Below are positions 55,530 through 64,000 of a DNA stretch of 64,000 bases, in pieces. The notes beneath the pieces were generated by a model. The model was not told the origin of the DNA, ran no database searches, and worked only from the letters and a program-made list of their open reading frames with translations. Source of the stretch: Rhodococcoides corynebacterioides (GTDB lineage: Bacteria > Actinomycetota > Actinomycetes > Mycobacteriales > Mycobacteriaceae); NCBI RefSeq assembly GCF_019834675.1, contig NZ_JABUBU010000001.1:1-64000 (forward strand), given 5' to 3'. Position 1 is the first letter of the stretch. Every line of letters begins with the position of its first letter. A program made the translations under genes and the position numbers.

Positions 55530-56283
55530 ACAGTCGACGGTACACGAATGCCCGGTCGATGAACGGGCTTCGGAAGACCGATGACAACCGCTCACCGAGT
55601 GTCCCAATTCGACCTCTCGCCGGGTACCGACCGTTCGGGGCCACGTCACCGAGTTCGCGGCCGAGGCACCCTGGTACCACGGGGATAGCGCCACGGTCGG
55701 ATGGTGGACGGGTGGGACGAGGTACGCGTTCGCTGACGATCGCGAAATGTCCGAGAGGCGACAGCGCGTCCTCGGGTTCCGGCTCGTCCCGCGGTGAGAA
55801 CGCACCCCCGGCACCATGCACGTGCCGATGATCGGCGAATTACAGGCACTGGCGAATGCTGTCCGGTTGTGCGTCAGCGATCACGCGGCGACGGTCGACT
55901 TCGCCGGGAGCAACAGCCGATGCGTCGGGTGAGGCATGCCCGCGCCGGCACGGGTCGCGCGGAAAGAGATTCGGGTCGGGTTTTCCCTCAGTGGCCCGTT
56001 CTCATCGGGCCGGTCTTGTGCGGACACGGTCTCGGCGACGGCGGTTCGCATCCATAGATCGATGAGAGAACGGATCGATTGGGACCGAGTCACCCCGCGC
56101 CGACCCCACCATGCGCGGGCACGTCGACGATGGTGTTCTGCGTACGGATACCCCTGGGGAGCGGTGCAGTGGCGCATCCTGGTCATGCAGCCGGGCGACC
56201 TAACCGCATCTTGCGCGGTGGACGCCGCAGGGCACCGCATGCCCCCGCCACCGGGCCACTTCCAGCACCGATGAGTGGTCGGA
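55530..56283. other. Gene-poor stretch
   Basis: About 750 bases with no supportable gene. Short frames on both strands (for example 55936-56274 rightward and 55881-56591 leftward) lack recognisable similarity, ribosome sites and normal composition. Possibly decayed accessory DNA. Confidence 0.4.
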
Positions 56284-57252
56284 CTAGAACTGCGGGACGA
56301 TGTTCTGCACCGCCCATGTGAGGCTGGATGGGGACGGGAATGCAATCGACTGCGCGTCGGTCGGAGCGAGCGGCACGTAGTCGCCTCGTTGCACCGCGGC
56401 GAGGGCCGAGATGCCGGGTAGTGCCCGGAACTCGTCGAGAGCGGCGGGCTGACCCGTGGCGATGACGAGATCCGCATCGTTGTTCGACAGGTCCTCGTAG
56501 GTGATCTGCGCCCGTCCCGGAATGGAGCTGGTCGGCAGCGCCGTCGCGTGATCGGTGGGCCGCATCCCGAGGGCGTCGAGGAACTGTGCACCGGCGTCGT
56601 CGGTCGAGTTCACGACGTACACACCACCCTCGGTGGGGCCGACGAAGAACGTGAACGTGCGGCCCGCGAAAGCGGGGTTCGCTTCGGCGGCAGCGGAGAT
56701 CGTCGATTCGGTCTCCTCGATGACGCGCTCGCCGTCGGCGGTGCGACCGAGCGCGCCTGCGATGGTCCGTGTGGCCTGCTGCCATGTCTCGGCGGATGGG
56801 GTGCTCGCGTAGTGCACGACGGGGGCGATCGCCGACAACTGGTCGTAGCGGGTGTCGAGCCCGAACGCTTTGGTGCCGACGATCAGGTCGGGTTCGTAGG
56901 ACAGCACGTCCTCTATCGTCAGGTCGGCGTTGGCGCCCTGGAGGAATGCGGGTGCGTCCTTCCCCGCCATCGCTGCCTCGGTCCAGGGTTGAAATCCCGA
57001 CTCGGCCGTCGCGCGGGCGGTCGCGACCGGTGTCACGCCCAGTGACAGCAGGATGTCCGCGTCGGTCCACGACAACGCGACGACGCGTGTCGGTTCGCTC
57101 TCGACGGCGGCGGATCCGAGCGCCCCGTCAGTGGTGGTAGGGAACGATGCAGCGGCGCCTGCGGTCCCCGTCGGCGACGCCCCGGTGGGCTCGTTCGACG
57201 AGCAACCTGCGAGCGCTACGGCGACGATCAGGCCAACGAGGAGTCTTCGCAT
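56284..57252 (-). CDS. Iron-siderophore ABC transporter substrate-binding lipoprotein
   Basis: 322 residues. Lipoprotein signal with lipobox LAGC (Cys17; MRRLLVGLIVAVALAGCSSN), then a Ser/Thr/Gly-rich linker and a FecB/FepB-type periplasmic-binding fold (RVVALSWTDADILLSLGVTP, DLTIEDVLSYEPDLIV, NDADLVIATGQPAALDEF). It would capture a ferric siderophore or haem-like ligand outside the membrane. No permease or ATPase genes follow, so it must use a transporter encoded elsewhere or be an orphan. A link to the NRPS product is inferred. An apparent -10 (TAAAAT) lies eight bases before the ATG with no ribosome site. Confidence 0.88.
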   Translation of the reverse strand: MRRLLVGLIVAVALAGCSSNEPTGASPTGTAGAAASFPTTTDGALGSAAVESEPTRVVALSWTDADILLSLGVTPVATARATAESGFQPWTEAAMAGKDAPAFLQGANADLTIEDVLSYEPDLIVGTKAFGLDTRYDQLSAIAPVVHYASTPSAETWQQATRTIAGALGRTADGERVIEETESTISAAAEANPAFAGRTFTFFVGPTEGGVYVVNSTDDAGAQFLDALGMRPTDHATALPTSSIPGRAQITYEDLSNNDADLVIATGQPAALDEFRALPGISALAAVQRGDYVPLAPTDAQSIAFPSPSSLTWAVQNIVPQF

Positions 57253-57260
57253 ACCGGACT

Positions 57261-57266
57261 ATTTTA
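57261..57266 (-). promoter_or_regulatory. Candidate -10 for a near-leaderless binding-protein gene
   Basis: TAAAAT on the leftward strand, eight bases before the ATG at 57252, and no Shine-Dalgarno sequence between them. TTAGG partly overlaps, but the rest of an iron box is missing, so IdeR control is not supported. Confidence 0.35.
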
Positions 57267-57556
57267 GGGTCCGGTCGTTCGCCACGGGGGTGCTACCTCG
57301 ACCACCTGCTCCAGTCGAACGGTCACTACGACTGCCGCACAACCGGGCCTGTGGAATCGAAGCCGATGAGAAGACGGGTACAGCAGGCACCATACGGCCT
57401 GTCGTGGTTATCTGACAGGTGTGTTCAGGCAGCGGAGTCGTCGAACGCTCAGCAGTGGTCGTCGAGGCGAGCCACCGAGAGCTGGCGTCTACGGCTCACG
57501 GTGCGTTTCCCCATGGCCAGCAGTGCGTGTGGCGTGGTCAGCAGTGAGTGCGGCGT

Positions 57557-58192
57557 ATGACAGATGATGACGTGTGGTCCGGAAAGCACGCGCGAGCGCA
57601 CGATGCCCCGGTCCGGTCACTCAATGCGTCGGTGTTGCGATGGAGGATCGACACTGCACGGTCCATTCCACTGTTCGATCCCGACGACGGCGGTGACGCG
57701 GCTCGCTGTCTGGTGCTGCTGGAGTCTCCGGGGCCGAACACGATGCGTCCGGGCGGGACCAACATGTGTTCGTTCGACAATCCAGATCGAACGAACCCCG
57801 TGCTGAAATCGGTGTTCGCCGACGCGGGTATCGACCGGGTGCAGTGCGTCAAGTGGAATATTGTGCCGTGGGCAGTGCTCGACGACGCCGGTTATCCGGT
57901 ATCGCCGACGGCATCCGTTCTCGGTGAGGCGGGCCCATATGTCGGCGAGCTTATGGCCTTGCTGCCGAAACTGGAGGTGGTTTTCGTTCTCGGTGCGAAG
58001 GCTCTCGATGGCTACATGCGCGTCATCACCGCATCTGCTCCCACCCGCCTCCTCCCGGTGATAGCGGCACCGCACCCCTCGGCTCGCAACGCACACGCGC
58101 CGGCGGCTGCTCGCCAGCGGTTGATCAACGCAGCATTGTCGGTCGCAACGCACCTGGAGAAGGCACCTGAACCCCGGACTGTGCTGAGGTAG
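57557..58192 (+). CDS. Uracil-DNA glycosylase family protein
   Basis: 211 residues from ATG 57557; a GTG at 57548 adds three. UDG-superfamily signs: CLVLLESPGPNTMRPGG (motif 1 position), VKWNIVPWAVLD, GPYVGELMALLPKLEVVFVL and the C-terminal IAAPHPSARN, where HPS matches the conserved motif 2 His-Pro-Ser. Usual Fe-S cysteines of families 4/5 are absent. Probably a DNA-repair or nucleic-acid-processing enzyme; similar proteins are frequent in accessory regions of actinobacteria. Monocistronic. Confidence 0.7.
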   Translation: MTDDDVWSGKHARAHDAPVRSLNASVLRWRIDTARSIPLFDPDDGGDAARCLVLLESPGPNTMRPGGTNMCSFDNPDRTNPVLKSVFADAGIDRVQCVKWNIVPWAVLDDAGYPVSPTASVLGEAGPYVGELMALLPKLEVVFVLGAKALDGYMRVITASAPTRLLPVIAAPHPSARNAHAPAAARQRLINAALSVATHLEKAPEPRTVLR

Positions 58193-58223
58193 GGTGGATC
58201 GTGCCGCTGCTGCCTCCGACCGG

Positions 58224-58463
58224 TCAGTCCTGGTAGGGCTGGCGTTCGCCGGTGTCGGTGTCGATGTCGATCACCTCGTCCGGGCTGTCGGGGTGGTACT
58301 GGATGATGTGTGGTTCGGCGGCACCCCGGCGTGCACCGTCTCGATATGAGAACCAACATCCCGCGAACAGCACCACTGTCATGATCGCTGCGACGACGGT
58401 CCAGCCCTCGAACCCGCCGGCGAGGGCAGTGAAAAAGGCCCCCGCAGCAGCTGTTCCCGCCAT
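58224..58463 (-). CDS. Small membrane protein
   Basis: 79 residues from ATG 58463 (a TTG at 58469 would add two). Two hydrophobic segments (MAGTAAAGAFFTALAGG and TVVAAIMTVVLFAGCWFSY), then a polar acidic tail (YHPDSPDEVIDIDTDTGERQ). No ribosome site is obvious. Unknown function. Confidence 0.55.
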   Translation of the reverse strand: MAGTAAAGAFFTALAGGFEGWTVVAAIMTVVLFAGCWFSYRDGARRGAAEPHIIQYHPDSPDEVIDIDTDTGERQPYQD

Positions 58464-58629
58464 CAGCAACAGCTAGGCCAGATAATTTTCGGTGACTCGT
58501 GCCCAGACGCGTCCGCGGCGGCCCCGTCTCGGGGTATCGGAAGTCGGTGTGTCTGCATTCGGTGTGCTCATCGATCGACGCTGTTCGTTCGGTATCAGCG
58601 TTTCGAGTGGGTACTACCCGGCGGTCGGT

Positions 58630-59802
58630 TCAGCTGGGTTGAAAAAGTTTTCCTTGCACGCTGCCGCGGAGAGTGTGGGCGGCGACTGTGCCCCAGGCTG
58701 CGAGCAAGGCCGCATACAGTCCGATTGCAAGGGCCTCGATCGCGGCCGACCCCAGAGCGCCGCCGAGGGCAGTGGCACCGGTGACGCAGGTGCCGATGGG
58801 GAAGGTGAACGACCACCAGGTCAGTGAGAATGTCAGTCCCTTCTGGGCGGCATGGATGGTGAGGGCGGTTGCGAGGATGAACATCAAGACGCCGAAGCCG
58901 CCCATCGTCAGTCCGTACAGAATGCCGAACACGTGCAGACCGGTTGCGACGGAGGCCGTCTCGCCGGTGAACACCAAGGGTGCATCGTTGCCGAGAAGGT
59001 TCGCGGCGGTGATCGATTGACCGATCATGCCGAGGGTGATCCACACCGTCGGTGCTGCCTGGACCGGCGGGATTCCGCCGTGGACGAGCCGTCCGTAGAT
59101 GAGCGTCATGGTCAGCATTCCGATGATCAGTGACAGCCCGAACATCGCGTAGCAACCGGACAGCATGGCCAGGCGCCACTGCCCATCCGCGGTATGAGGG
59201 AGCAGCAGCGCACCGGTGGAGGCGGACACCATCGGCGGTACGACGGGCATCAACCACGCCGGGAGTGCGACGGCGGTCTGGTGATCGTGGGCGGTGATCA
59301 TCAGGTAGGGCACGAGAATGCTGGTGATCAGCCCGAGGGCTGTGCCAGCGGTCCACAGGACGGCAAAAATCACGGTTGCGGGCCCCGCTCCGATGACGTC
59401 TTTGCCCAGCAGCATCGTCCCGGCACCGACGGTCAGCAGCGCCATGGGGGGTGCGCCGTAGAACTGCACCATCACCGGATGCGCGGCGTGCTCACGCGCA
59501 TACTGCCGGTGTCGGATCCAGTGCACTGCGAAGGCACCGGAGAGTGTGATCAAGGCGACCGACGCTGCGATCCACACGATCGTTGCGAACACGTGCAGCC
59601 CGGGGATGTGGGCGGGCAGGGTGGCGGCGGCGTTGGCGACGATACCGGTGCCCATGACCGAGGCGAACCAGTTGGGCGTGATGTGTTCGAAGATCTGGCC
59701 CGGGTGGTCGAGGTCGGAGAGCACCGGCCACTTGCGCGGCCGCTCGGTATCGTCGCCGCGCCGACACGTGATGGAGGAGCGGTGCAGAGCTGTCGTGGTC
59801 AT
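58630..59802 (-). CDS. TDT/SLAC1-family transporter (TehA-like)
   Basis: 390 residues, ten predicted membrane segments. Family-specific opening TPNWFASVMGTGIVANAAAT after a polar N-terminus, then GAPPMALLTVGAGTMLLGKD, VPPMVSASTGALLLP and WWSFTFPIGTCVTGATALGG. The tellurite-resistance/dicarboxylate transporter family includes TehA, malate and sulfite exporters. The last two hydrophobic segments are complete. It lies 69 bases downstream of a LysR regulator on the same strand, which probably controls it. With a TauE relic in the same region, sulfite or another anion is a reasonable but unproven substrate. Confidence 0.85.
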   Translation of the reverse strand: MTTTALHRSSITCRRGDDTERPRKWPVLSDLDHPGQIFEHITPNWFASVMGTGIVANAAATLPAHIPGLHVFATIVWIAASVALITLSGAFAVHWIRHRQYAREHAAHPVMVQFYGAPPMALLTVGAGTMLLGKDVIGAGPATVIFAVLWTAGTALGLITSILVPYLMITAHDHQTAVALPAWLMPVVPPMVSASTGALLLPHTADGQWRLAMLSGCYAMFGLSLIIGMLTMTLIYGRLVHGGIPPVQAAPTVWITLGMIGQSITAANLLGNDAPLVFTGETASVATGLHVFGILYGLTMGGFGVLMFILATALTIHAAQKGLTFSLTWWSFTFPIGTCVTGATALGGALGSAAIEALAIGLYAALLAAWGTVAAHTLRGSVQGKLFQPS

Positions 59803-59871
59803 GACTTCCAGCGTCGTCGCACACAGTCGTCACCGGTAGACACCGACTACCTGGCCGGTCCCAACCTCAGG

Positions 59872-60777
59872 TTATGACTGCGGGGATCTGAGGGCGACGA
59901 CGAGCAGGTCGCTCGACGGTCCTCGCAGTTCACGGCCCGCGGGCCACACGGCACGCAGGAACCGGCGCAGGTCGAGCCCCTCTGTGTGAACGCGGGCCAG
60001 TGTTCCGGCGGCGATCTCGGCGGATACCGCGAGGGAGCTGAGTACGGCCGGTGCGAGGCCGCCGATGACGGCAGCTTTGATGGCAGTGGTGGAGGACACC
60101 TCGAGCAGTGGCGCGGCGAGTGGGCCTGCAGTCCGGAGCGCACGTTCGAGCGCGAGACGTGTGCCGGACCCGGGTTCGCGGGTGACCAGCGGTGTCGCGG
60201 CCAGTTCGCTCGCCGTGATCGTTCGTCGAACCCATTGATGATCGGGGGCGACGACGACGACGAGTTCGTCGCGGGCAACGTCCTTCGAGTGGAGTCCGCT
60301 GGGCAGATCGGGGCTTTCGACGAATCCGATGTCGGCGCGGCCGTCGAGCACCGATGCGGCTACGTCGACAGAGTTTCCGGAGGTGAGAGTCGGTGTGATG
60401 GAAGTGTCGTGGGAGCGCAGTGTGATGAGCCATCGCGGTATGAGGTATTCGGCGATCGTGAGGCTTGCGGCGATACGAATGTGGCTGTGGCGGTCGGTGC
60501 GCAGCATTGCGATGCTCGTGTCGAGCTCGGCGGCTTCGGCGATGACGCGCTCGGCCCAGCCGGCGACCAGTTCGCCGGTTGCGGTGAGGGTGGCACCTCG
60601 CTGCCCGCGATGCAGGAGTGCTACCCCGACGCGGCTTTCGAGTGCTTTCAGGCGTGCGCTCGCCGCTGGCTGCGACATGCCATGCGCAGCCCCTGCGCGT
60701 CCGATGCTTCCCAGCTCGGCGACGGACAGCAATAATTCGTAGCTGATCAGGTCGGTCACATGGGTCGGCAGGGGCAC
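59872..60777 (-). CDS. LysR-family transcriptional regulator
   Basis: 301 residues from GTG 60777; a second GTG at 60759 is also possible. N-terminal HTH (LLLSVAELGSIGRAGAAHGM, SQPAASARLKALESRVGVAL) and a type 2 periplasmic-binding effector domain (IRIAASLTIAEYLIPRWLIT, LVTREPGSGTRLALERALRT). Resembles regulators of anion or sulfur-compound exporters. First of a probable two-gene unit with the TDT transporter. The frame stays open far upstream without LysR similarity. Confidence 0.85.
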   Translation of the reverse strand: MPLPTHVTDLISYELLLSVAELGSIGRAGAAHGMSQPAASARLKALESRVGVALLHRGQRGATLTATGELVAGWAERVIAEAAELDTSIAMLRTDRHSHIRIAASLTIAEYLIPRWLITLRSHDTSITPTLTSGNSVDVAASVLDGRADIGFVESPDLPSGLHSKDVARDELVVVVAPDHQWVRRTITASELAATPLVTREPGSGTRLALERALRTAGPLAAPLLEVSSTTAIKAAVIGGLAPAVLSSLAVSAEIAAGTLARVHTEGLDLRRFLRAVWPAGRELRGPSSDLLVVALRSPQS

Positions 60778-60932
60778 GGTGCCAGCGTAGAGACTGCGAT
60801 CGTAGTGGGCACGGGGCCACAGGCGCGTTTGCCGGGAAAGTCCCCATTCGATGCTCAATGCTCGCGGGAAGTGGAACGGGGTCGCGGCACTGGATCCCGT
60901 GGTTCGTTCACCCTCACTGACGCCACCTGCTT

Positions 60933-61430
60933 TTATCCAATTCTCGTCACCCAGGATTTGCCTTGGTTCGTGCGAGTTGTTTCGAACCTCACCGGTGCTC
61001 TCGCAGCGTGAGCTGGGACAAGGCAGGGGATGAGTCGGACGTAGGCGACCATTCCGATCAACTCCACCAGTGTCTGCGTCACCACGACCACGGAAGCAAG
61101 AGACAGTGCTGGTGGCAGCGCGAGCGCCAGCGGCAGTACGACCCACGAACTTCGGGTGGCGCCGGAGAAGATCAAGGCCCGAGCGTCCGGGACGTCCTGG
61201 CGGGTCACTCTGGCCGTCGCCCATCCGACAACCGCCATGATGACCAGGAACGCTACGAAGATCGGCACCGCGGCAATCAGCTGGGAGCCTTCGGAGCGCA
61301 CTGCGTCGATCTGCGACGCCACGACGACGGCAAGAGTGGCCATCATGACCGGCACCAGCGCCGCGCCCAAGACATCCATGATCTGTGTGCCGAGTCGGCG
61401 GCGCGTCAGGATCTGCCTTCGGCCTCGGTG
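60933..61430 (-). pseudogene. 3' remnant of a second ACR3-like transporter gene
   Basis: Leftward frame matching the last ~45% of the transporter at 47980: VPVMMATLAVVVASQIDAVR, DVPDARALIFSGATRSSWVV and LPLALALPPALSLASVVVVT. Everything before about RRRLGTQIMDVL is missing, and the upstream DNA is instead the operator of the copper module. Nucleotide similarity to the intact copy is moderate, so this is an older homologue, not a fresh duplication. An ATG at 61379 could start a ~148-residue product, but a working transporter is unlikely. Confidence 0.7.
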
Positions 61431-61447
61431 ATACCCGTAGGGGGTAT
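61431..61447. promoter_or_regulatory. CsoR-like copper operator
   Basis: ATACCCGTAGGGGGTAT is an inverted repeat (ATACCC/GGGTAT, 5-base spacer) close to CsoR/RicR operators of the TACCC...GGGTA type. It lies in the -35 region of a promoter whose -10 (TACGGT, 61455-61460) is six bases before a GTG start, so copper should derepress a leaderless transcript. No csoR gene is in the window. Confidence 0.65.
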
Positions 61448-61466
61448 TGCTTGGTACGGTGGCAAC

Positions 61467-61895
61467 GTGTGTGACGGTGCTCGGCGACGATCGTCGGCCT
61501 CGTCTGCGCTCTCGGTGCTTCGGACGGTGCTGATCGCGCTCGGCGTGGTGCTGATGCACACGACCCTGCCCGTCCCCACCGCCGCGGCCCACGACGCGAT
61601 GTCCGCACCAGGGCCGGTGAGCAGCGTGGTCGCCCACCACTCTGCTGACACACACACCGTCGACGTCGAGACGGCGGCGGCGCATATGCCGTGCCCGAGC
61701 GGCCACGACATGGTGCATCCGTGCATCGGGACGGTCACGTCTTTCCCTGCGATGTCGGTGCCGACCGGGACCGCCGAGCTCATGCCAGCACTCGACACCG
61801 TGTCCGACCGCGTTGTCGCGATCGTGGCTCGGGCAGGTCGTGCGCCCCCGTGGGCTGTGCGCTCGCTGGACAAGTCGGTACTTCTTCGGGTGTGA
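61467..61895 (+). CDS. DUF6153-like small protein of the copper module
   Basis: 142 residues from GTG 61467. A hydrophobic N-terminal segment (LSVLRTVLIALGVVLMHTTL) looks like a signal anchor. The following part is rich in His and Met and carries two Cys (HHSADTHTV, AAAHMPCPSGHDMVHPCIGT), suggesting extracytoplasmic copper binding. The arrangement before a DUF305 protein matches DUF6153-type genes I recall from actinobacterial copper loci. The two genes are 84 bases apart and likely co-transcribed. Confidence 0.65.
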   Translation: MCDGARRRSSASSALSVLRTVLIALGVVLMHTTLPVPTAAAHDAMSAPGPVSSVVAHHSADTHTVDVETAAAHMPCPSGHDMVHPCIGTVTSFPAMSVPTGTAELMPALDTVSDRVVAIVARAGRAPPWAVRSLDKSVLLRV

Positions 61896-61979
61896 CGGGG
61901 AGTCCGGGGCCATGGCGCTCCGGCGGATCGCAGGCAGATCCACCTCGTCTTTCGTTCGACACACCTCAGGAGTACATCC

Positions 61980-62615
61980 ATGCGCATCAACAGAAAAACA
62001 ACCACTGTCCTCGCCGCCGCGGCGGTCGGCATCACCCTCCTCGCCGGGTGTAGCGACGACGGATCGGACACGTCGATGGAGGGCCACTCGATGGGCTCGT
62101 CCACCTCGATGGAATCCTCGTCGGCGCAGTCCGCGGATCCCGCCGCGAACTTCACCGACGCCGACGTCATGTTCGCGTCGATGATGTATCCACATCACGC
62201 GCAGGCCGTCGAGATGGCCACCATGGTCGACGGGCGCACGACGAACCCGGAGATCGTCGCCCTGGCAGGGGAGATCGCCGCCGCCCAGAAACCCGAGATG
62301 GAGCAGTTGACGTCGTGGTTGGCGCAGTGGGGTCAGCCATCACCGTCGTCGGACGCGAACTCGATGGAAGGTATGGACCACGGATCGGGCAGCGGGATGA
62401 TGACCGCACAGGACATGGACTCGCTGATGGCCGCGTCGGGTGCTGACTTCGACCGGCAGTGGCTGACGATGATGATCGCCCACCACCAGGGCGCGGTCAC
62501 GATGGCGGAGAAGGAGATCGCTGACGGCTCCAATGCTGACGCGGTCGCGATGGCCCGCACCATCGTCGAGACGCAGAACGCCGAGATCTCGCGTATGCAG
62601 CAGCTCCTGGGCTGA
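61980..62615 (+). CDS. DUF305 lipoprotein
   Basis: 211 residues with AGGAG upstream. Lipobox LLAGC (Cys near residue 24), then a Ser/Met/His-rich linker (MEGHSMGSSTSMESSS). The ferritin-like DUF305 helical domain has paired motifs MMYPHHAQAVEMATMV and MMIAHHQGAVTMAEKE, whose Met/His residues could bind copper. DUF305 proteins recur in actinobacterial copper-resistance loci. Here it is followed by a perfect terminator and a converging copper ATPase. Role: probable extracytoplasmic copper binding. Confidence 0.88.
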   Translation: MRINRKTTTVLAAAAVGITLLAGCSDDGSDTSMEGHSMGSSTSMESSSAQSADPAANFTDADVMFASMMYPHHAQAVEMATMVDGRTTNPEIVALAGEIAAAQKPEMEQLTSWLAQWGQPSPSSDANSMEGMDHGSGSGMMTAQDMDSLMAASGADFDRQWLTMMIAHHQGAVTMAEKEIADGSNADAVAMARTIVETQNAEISRMQQLLG

Positions 62616-62660
62616 CCGAGAACCCGGCCGGAACCGCAGTTTCGGGTCCTGTTCGACGAA

Positions 62661-62700
62661 CGACGCAGCCCCGCATCGATGTCGATGCGGGGCTGCGTCG
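62661..62700. terminator. Perfect 19-bp bidirectional hairpin
   Basis: Arms 62661-62679 and 62682-62700 are exact complements (CGACGCAGCCCCGCATCGA and its complement); the real loop is four or more bases after end-fraying. It lies between the convergent DUF305 and P-type ATPase genes. Confidence 0.8.
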
Positions 62701-62716
62701 TGTCGGAGGGTGCAGG

Positions 62717-64000
62717 TCAGTCCTGCGGGGTAGCAGTGCCGGGCCGGAGGTCGAGTCGGCGGAGCAGTTGGGCGTTGGCGGCGACGATGATCGTCGACAG
62801 GGACATCAGTATCGCTCCGACGGACATCGGCAGGACGAACCCGATGGGTGCGAGCACACCGGCGGCCAGCGGCACGGAGAGCAGGTTGTATCCGGCGGCC
62901 CACCACAGGTTCTGCTTCATCTTCCGGTACGCAGCGCGGGAGAGGTCGACCACCGACAGCACCGAGCGGGGGTCGTCACTGGCGAGGATCACCCCGGCGG
63001 ACGCGATCGCGACATCGGTGCCTGCACCGATGGCGATGCCGACGTCGGCGCGGGCGAGGGCGGGGGCGTCGTTGACACCGTCACCGACCATCGCGACCTT
63101 CCTGCCCTCGTCCTGCAGGTCCGCCACCCGCTGCGCTTTGTCCTCGGGGCGCACCCCGGCGAAGTAGCGGTCGATACCCAGCTCACCGGCGACCGAGGCG
63201 GCGACCGCGTCGGCGTCGCCGGTGATCATGACCACCTGCACCCCACGGGCGTGCAGGTCGGCCACCGCGGCGCGGGACTCGGGACGGATCTCGTCGGCCA
63301 GTTTCAGCGCTCCGATCACGGCGCCGTCGCCGAGGACATGCAAGATGATCGCCCCGTCCTGCCGCCACCGATTCGCCACACCGAGCTCGGACCGGTGCTC
63401 CTGCTCGAGCATCGCCGGACCACCCACCCGCACGGCGGCGCCGTCGACGACCGCGGACACCCCGACCGCGGGGGAGGACCGGAAGTCCTGTGCACGAGAG
63501 ACATCGAGCCGACGGCTCTCGGCGGCGGCGACGATCGCGCGTGCCAACGGATGCTCGGAGTCCGCTTCCGCGGCGGCCGCCAGCGCCAGCACGTCGTCCT
63601 CGGTGCGTCCCGCGACGGCCTCGACGCCGGTGACGGCGGGTTCGCCGCGGGTGAGAGTGCCGGTCTTGTCGAACAGCACGGTGTCGACGGTGCGCATGGA
63701 TTCGAGTGCGAGGCGGTCCTTGATCAGGACGCCGCCGCGTGCGGCGCGTTCGGTCGCGATGGACACCACCAACGGAATCGCCAGGCCCAGCGCGTGGGGG
63801 CAGGCGATGACCAGGACGGTGATCGTGCGCACGACCGCGTCGTCGGGGGAGCCGAGGACGGTCCAGGCGGCAGCGGTGAGAACGGCCGCGCCGAGGGCGA
63901 ACCAGAACAGCCACGCCGCGGCGATGTCCGCGATGCGCTGCGCCCGCGACGTCGAGTTCTGCGCGTCGCTGACCAGTCGGCGGATCCCGGCGAGAGTGGT
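62717..64000 (-). CDS. CopB-type copper P1B-ATPase, partial at right edge
   Basis: The final 427 residues are present; the 5' end lies beyond the window, and the frame is open from base 64000. Ion-binding motif CPH (VIACPHALGLAIPLV) in place of CPC, which marks the P1B-3 (CopB) branch. P-type motifs: DKTGTLTRGEP (phosphorylated Asp), a TGD hinge in MITGDADAV, HPLARAIV, MVGDGVNDAPALA. Two C-terminal membrane segments follow (LWWAAGYNLLSVPLAAGVLA and LPMSVGAILMSLSTIIVAAN). Exports copper. Convergent with the DUF305 gene. Confidence 0.92.
   Translation of the reverse strand, partial: TTLAGIRRLVSDAQNSTSRAQRIADIAAAWLFWFALGAAVLTAAAWTVLGSPDDAVVRTITVLVIACPHALGLAIPLVVSIATERAARGGVLIKDRLALESMRTVDTVLFDKTGTLTRGEPAVTGVEAVAGRTEDDVLALAAAAEADSEHPLARAIVAAAESRRLDVSRAQDFRSSPAVGVSAVVDGAAVRVGGPAMLEQEHRSELGVANRWRQDGAIILHVLGDGAVIGALKLADEIRPESRAAVADLHARGVQVVMITGDADAVAASVAGELGIDRYFAGVRPEDKAQRVADLQDEGRKVAMVGDGVNDAPALARADVGIAIGAGTDVAIASAGVILASDDPRSVLSVVDLSRAAYRKMKQNLWWAAGYNLLSVPLAAGVLAPIGFVLPMSVGAILMSLSTIIVAANAQLLRRLDLRPGTATPQD

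Noticed and set aside
57253..57275. Possible iron box before the siderophore-binding lipoprotein
   Set aside because: Only the TTAGG half-site is present; the other half does not match.
57253..57556. Rightward frames across the spacer before the glycosylase gene
   Set aside because: No similarity, odd composition, and the frames start inside the opposing lipoprotein gene.

Overview
The window is high-GC actinobacterial DNA. DnaK-GrpE-DnaJ-HspR with HAIR operators, an IniB/IniA/IniC-type locus, GTG starts, four-base ATGA/GTGA overlaps and several apparently leaderless promoters point to a mycolic-acid bacterium (Mycobacteriales). A Rhodococcus-like host is the best guess. No rRNA or phage genes were seen, so the genus is inferred.

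Left third (1-25 kb), core genome. A leftward three-gene operon (truncated Hsp70-like membrane protein, LuxR-type regulator, full Hsp70-like membrane protein) is divergent from a rightward iniB-iniA-iniC-like operon encoding a 1354-residue repeat protein and two dynamin-like GTPases. Then come a four-helix membrane protein, a secreted lipase, a coiled-coil protein, an HhH-GPD DNA glycosylase-like protein, an ABC-2 exporter pair, the dnaK-grpE-dnaJ-hspR operon, an FAD/NAD(P) reductase translationally coupled to trehalose-6-phosphate synthase (otsA), and a 56-residue acidic protein.

Middle (25-46 kb), hydroxamate siderophore locus. A 5390-residue NRPS reads C-A-T-E-C-A-T-E-C-A-T-C-A-T-C. An ornithine-type N-hydroxylase and an MbtH protein follow, and IdeR-like iron boxes precede the NRPS and the hydroxylase. 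The A-domain pocket residues predict (acyl)hydroxy-Orn, Ser, hydroxy-Orn and a fourth hydroxy-Orn-like residue. With two epimerases and a terminal C domain instead of a thioesterase, this is an erythrochelin/foroxymithine-like tetrapeptide assembly line. Its third C domain has lost the catalytic HH motif. A ThrE-like exporter and a diguanylate cyclase close the region.

Right part (46.8-64 kb), accessory region starting exactly at a tRNA-Thr(TGT). It holds a MerR-ACR3-like transporter-ferredoxin operon with a textbook 19-bp-spacer promoter, a frameshifted TauE/SafE gene, three ANTAR-type proteins within about 4 kb, two small unknown proteins, an alpha/beta hydrolase, an iron-type ABC binding lipoprotein, a uracil-DNA-glycosylase-like protein, a TDT-family transporter with a LysR regulator, a 3' remnant of a second ACR3-like gene, and a copper module (CsoR-like operator, His/Cys/Met-containing small protein, DUF305 lipoprotein, CPH-type P1B ATPase running off the right edge). 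Gene density falls here and several stretches hold no supportable gene.
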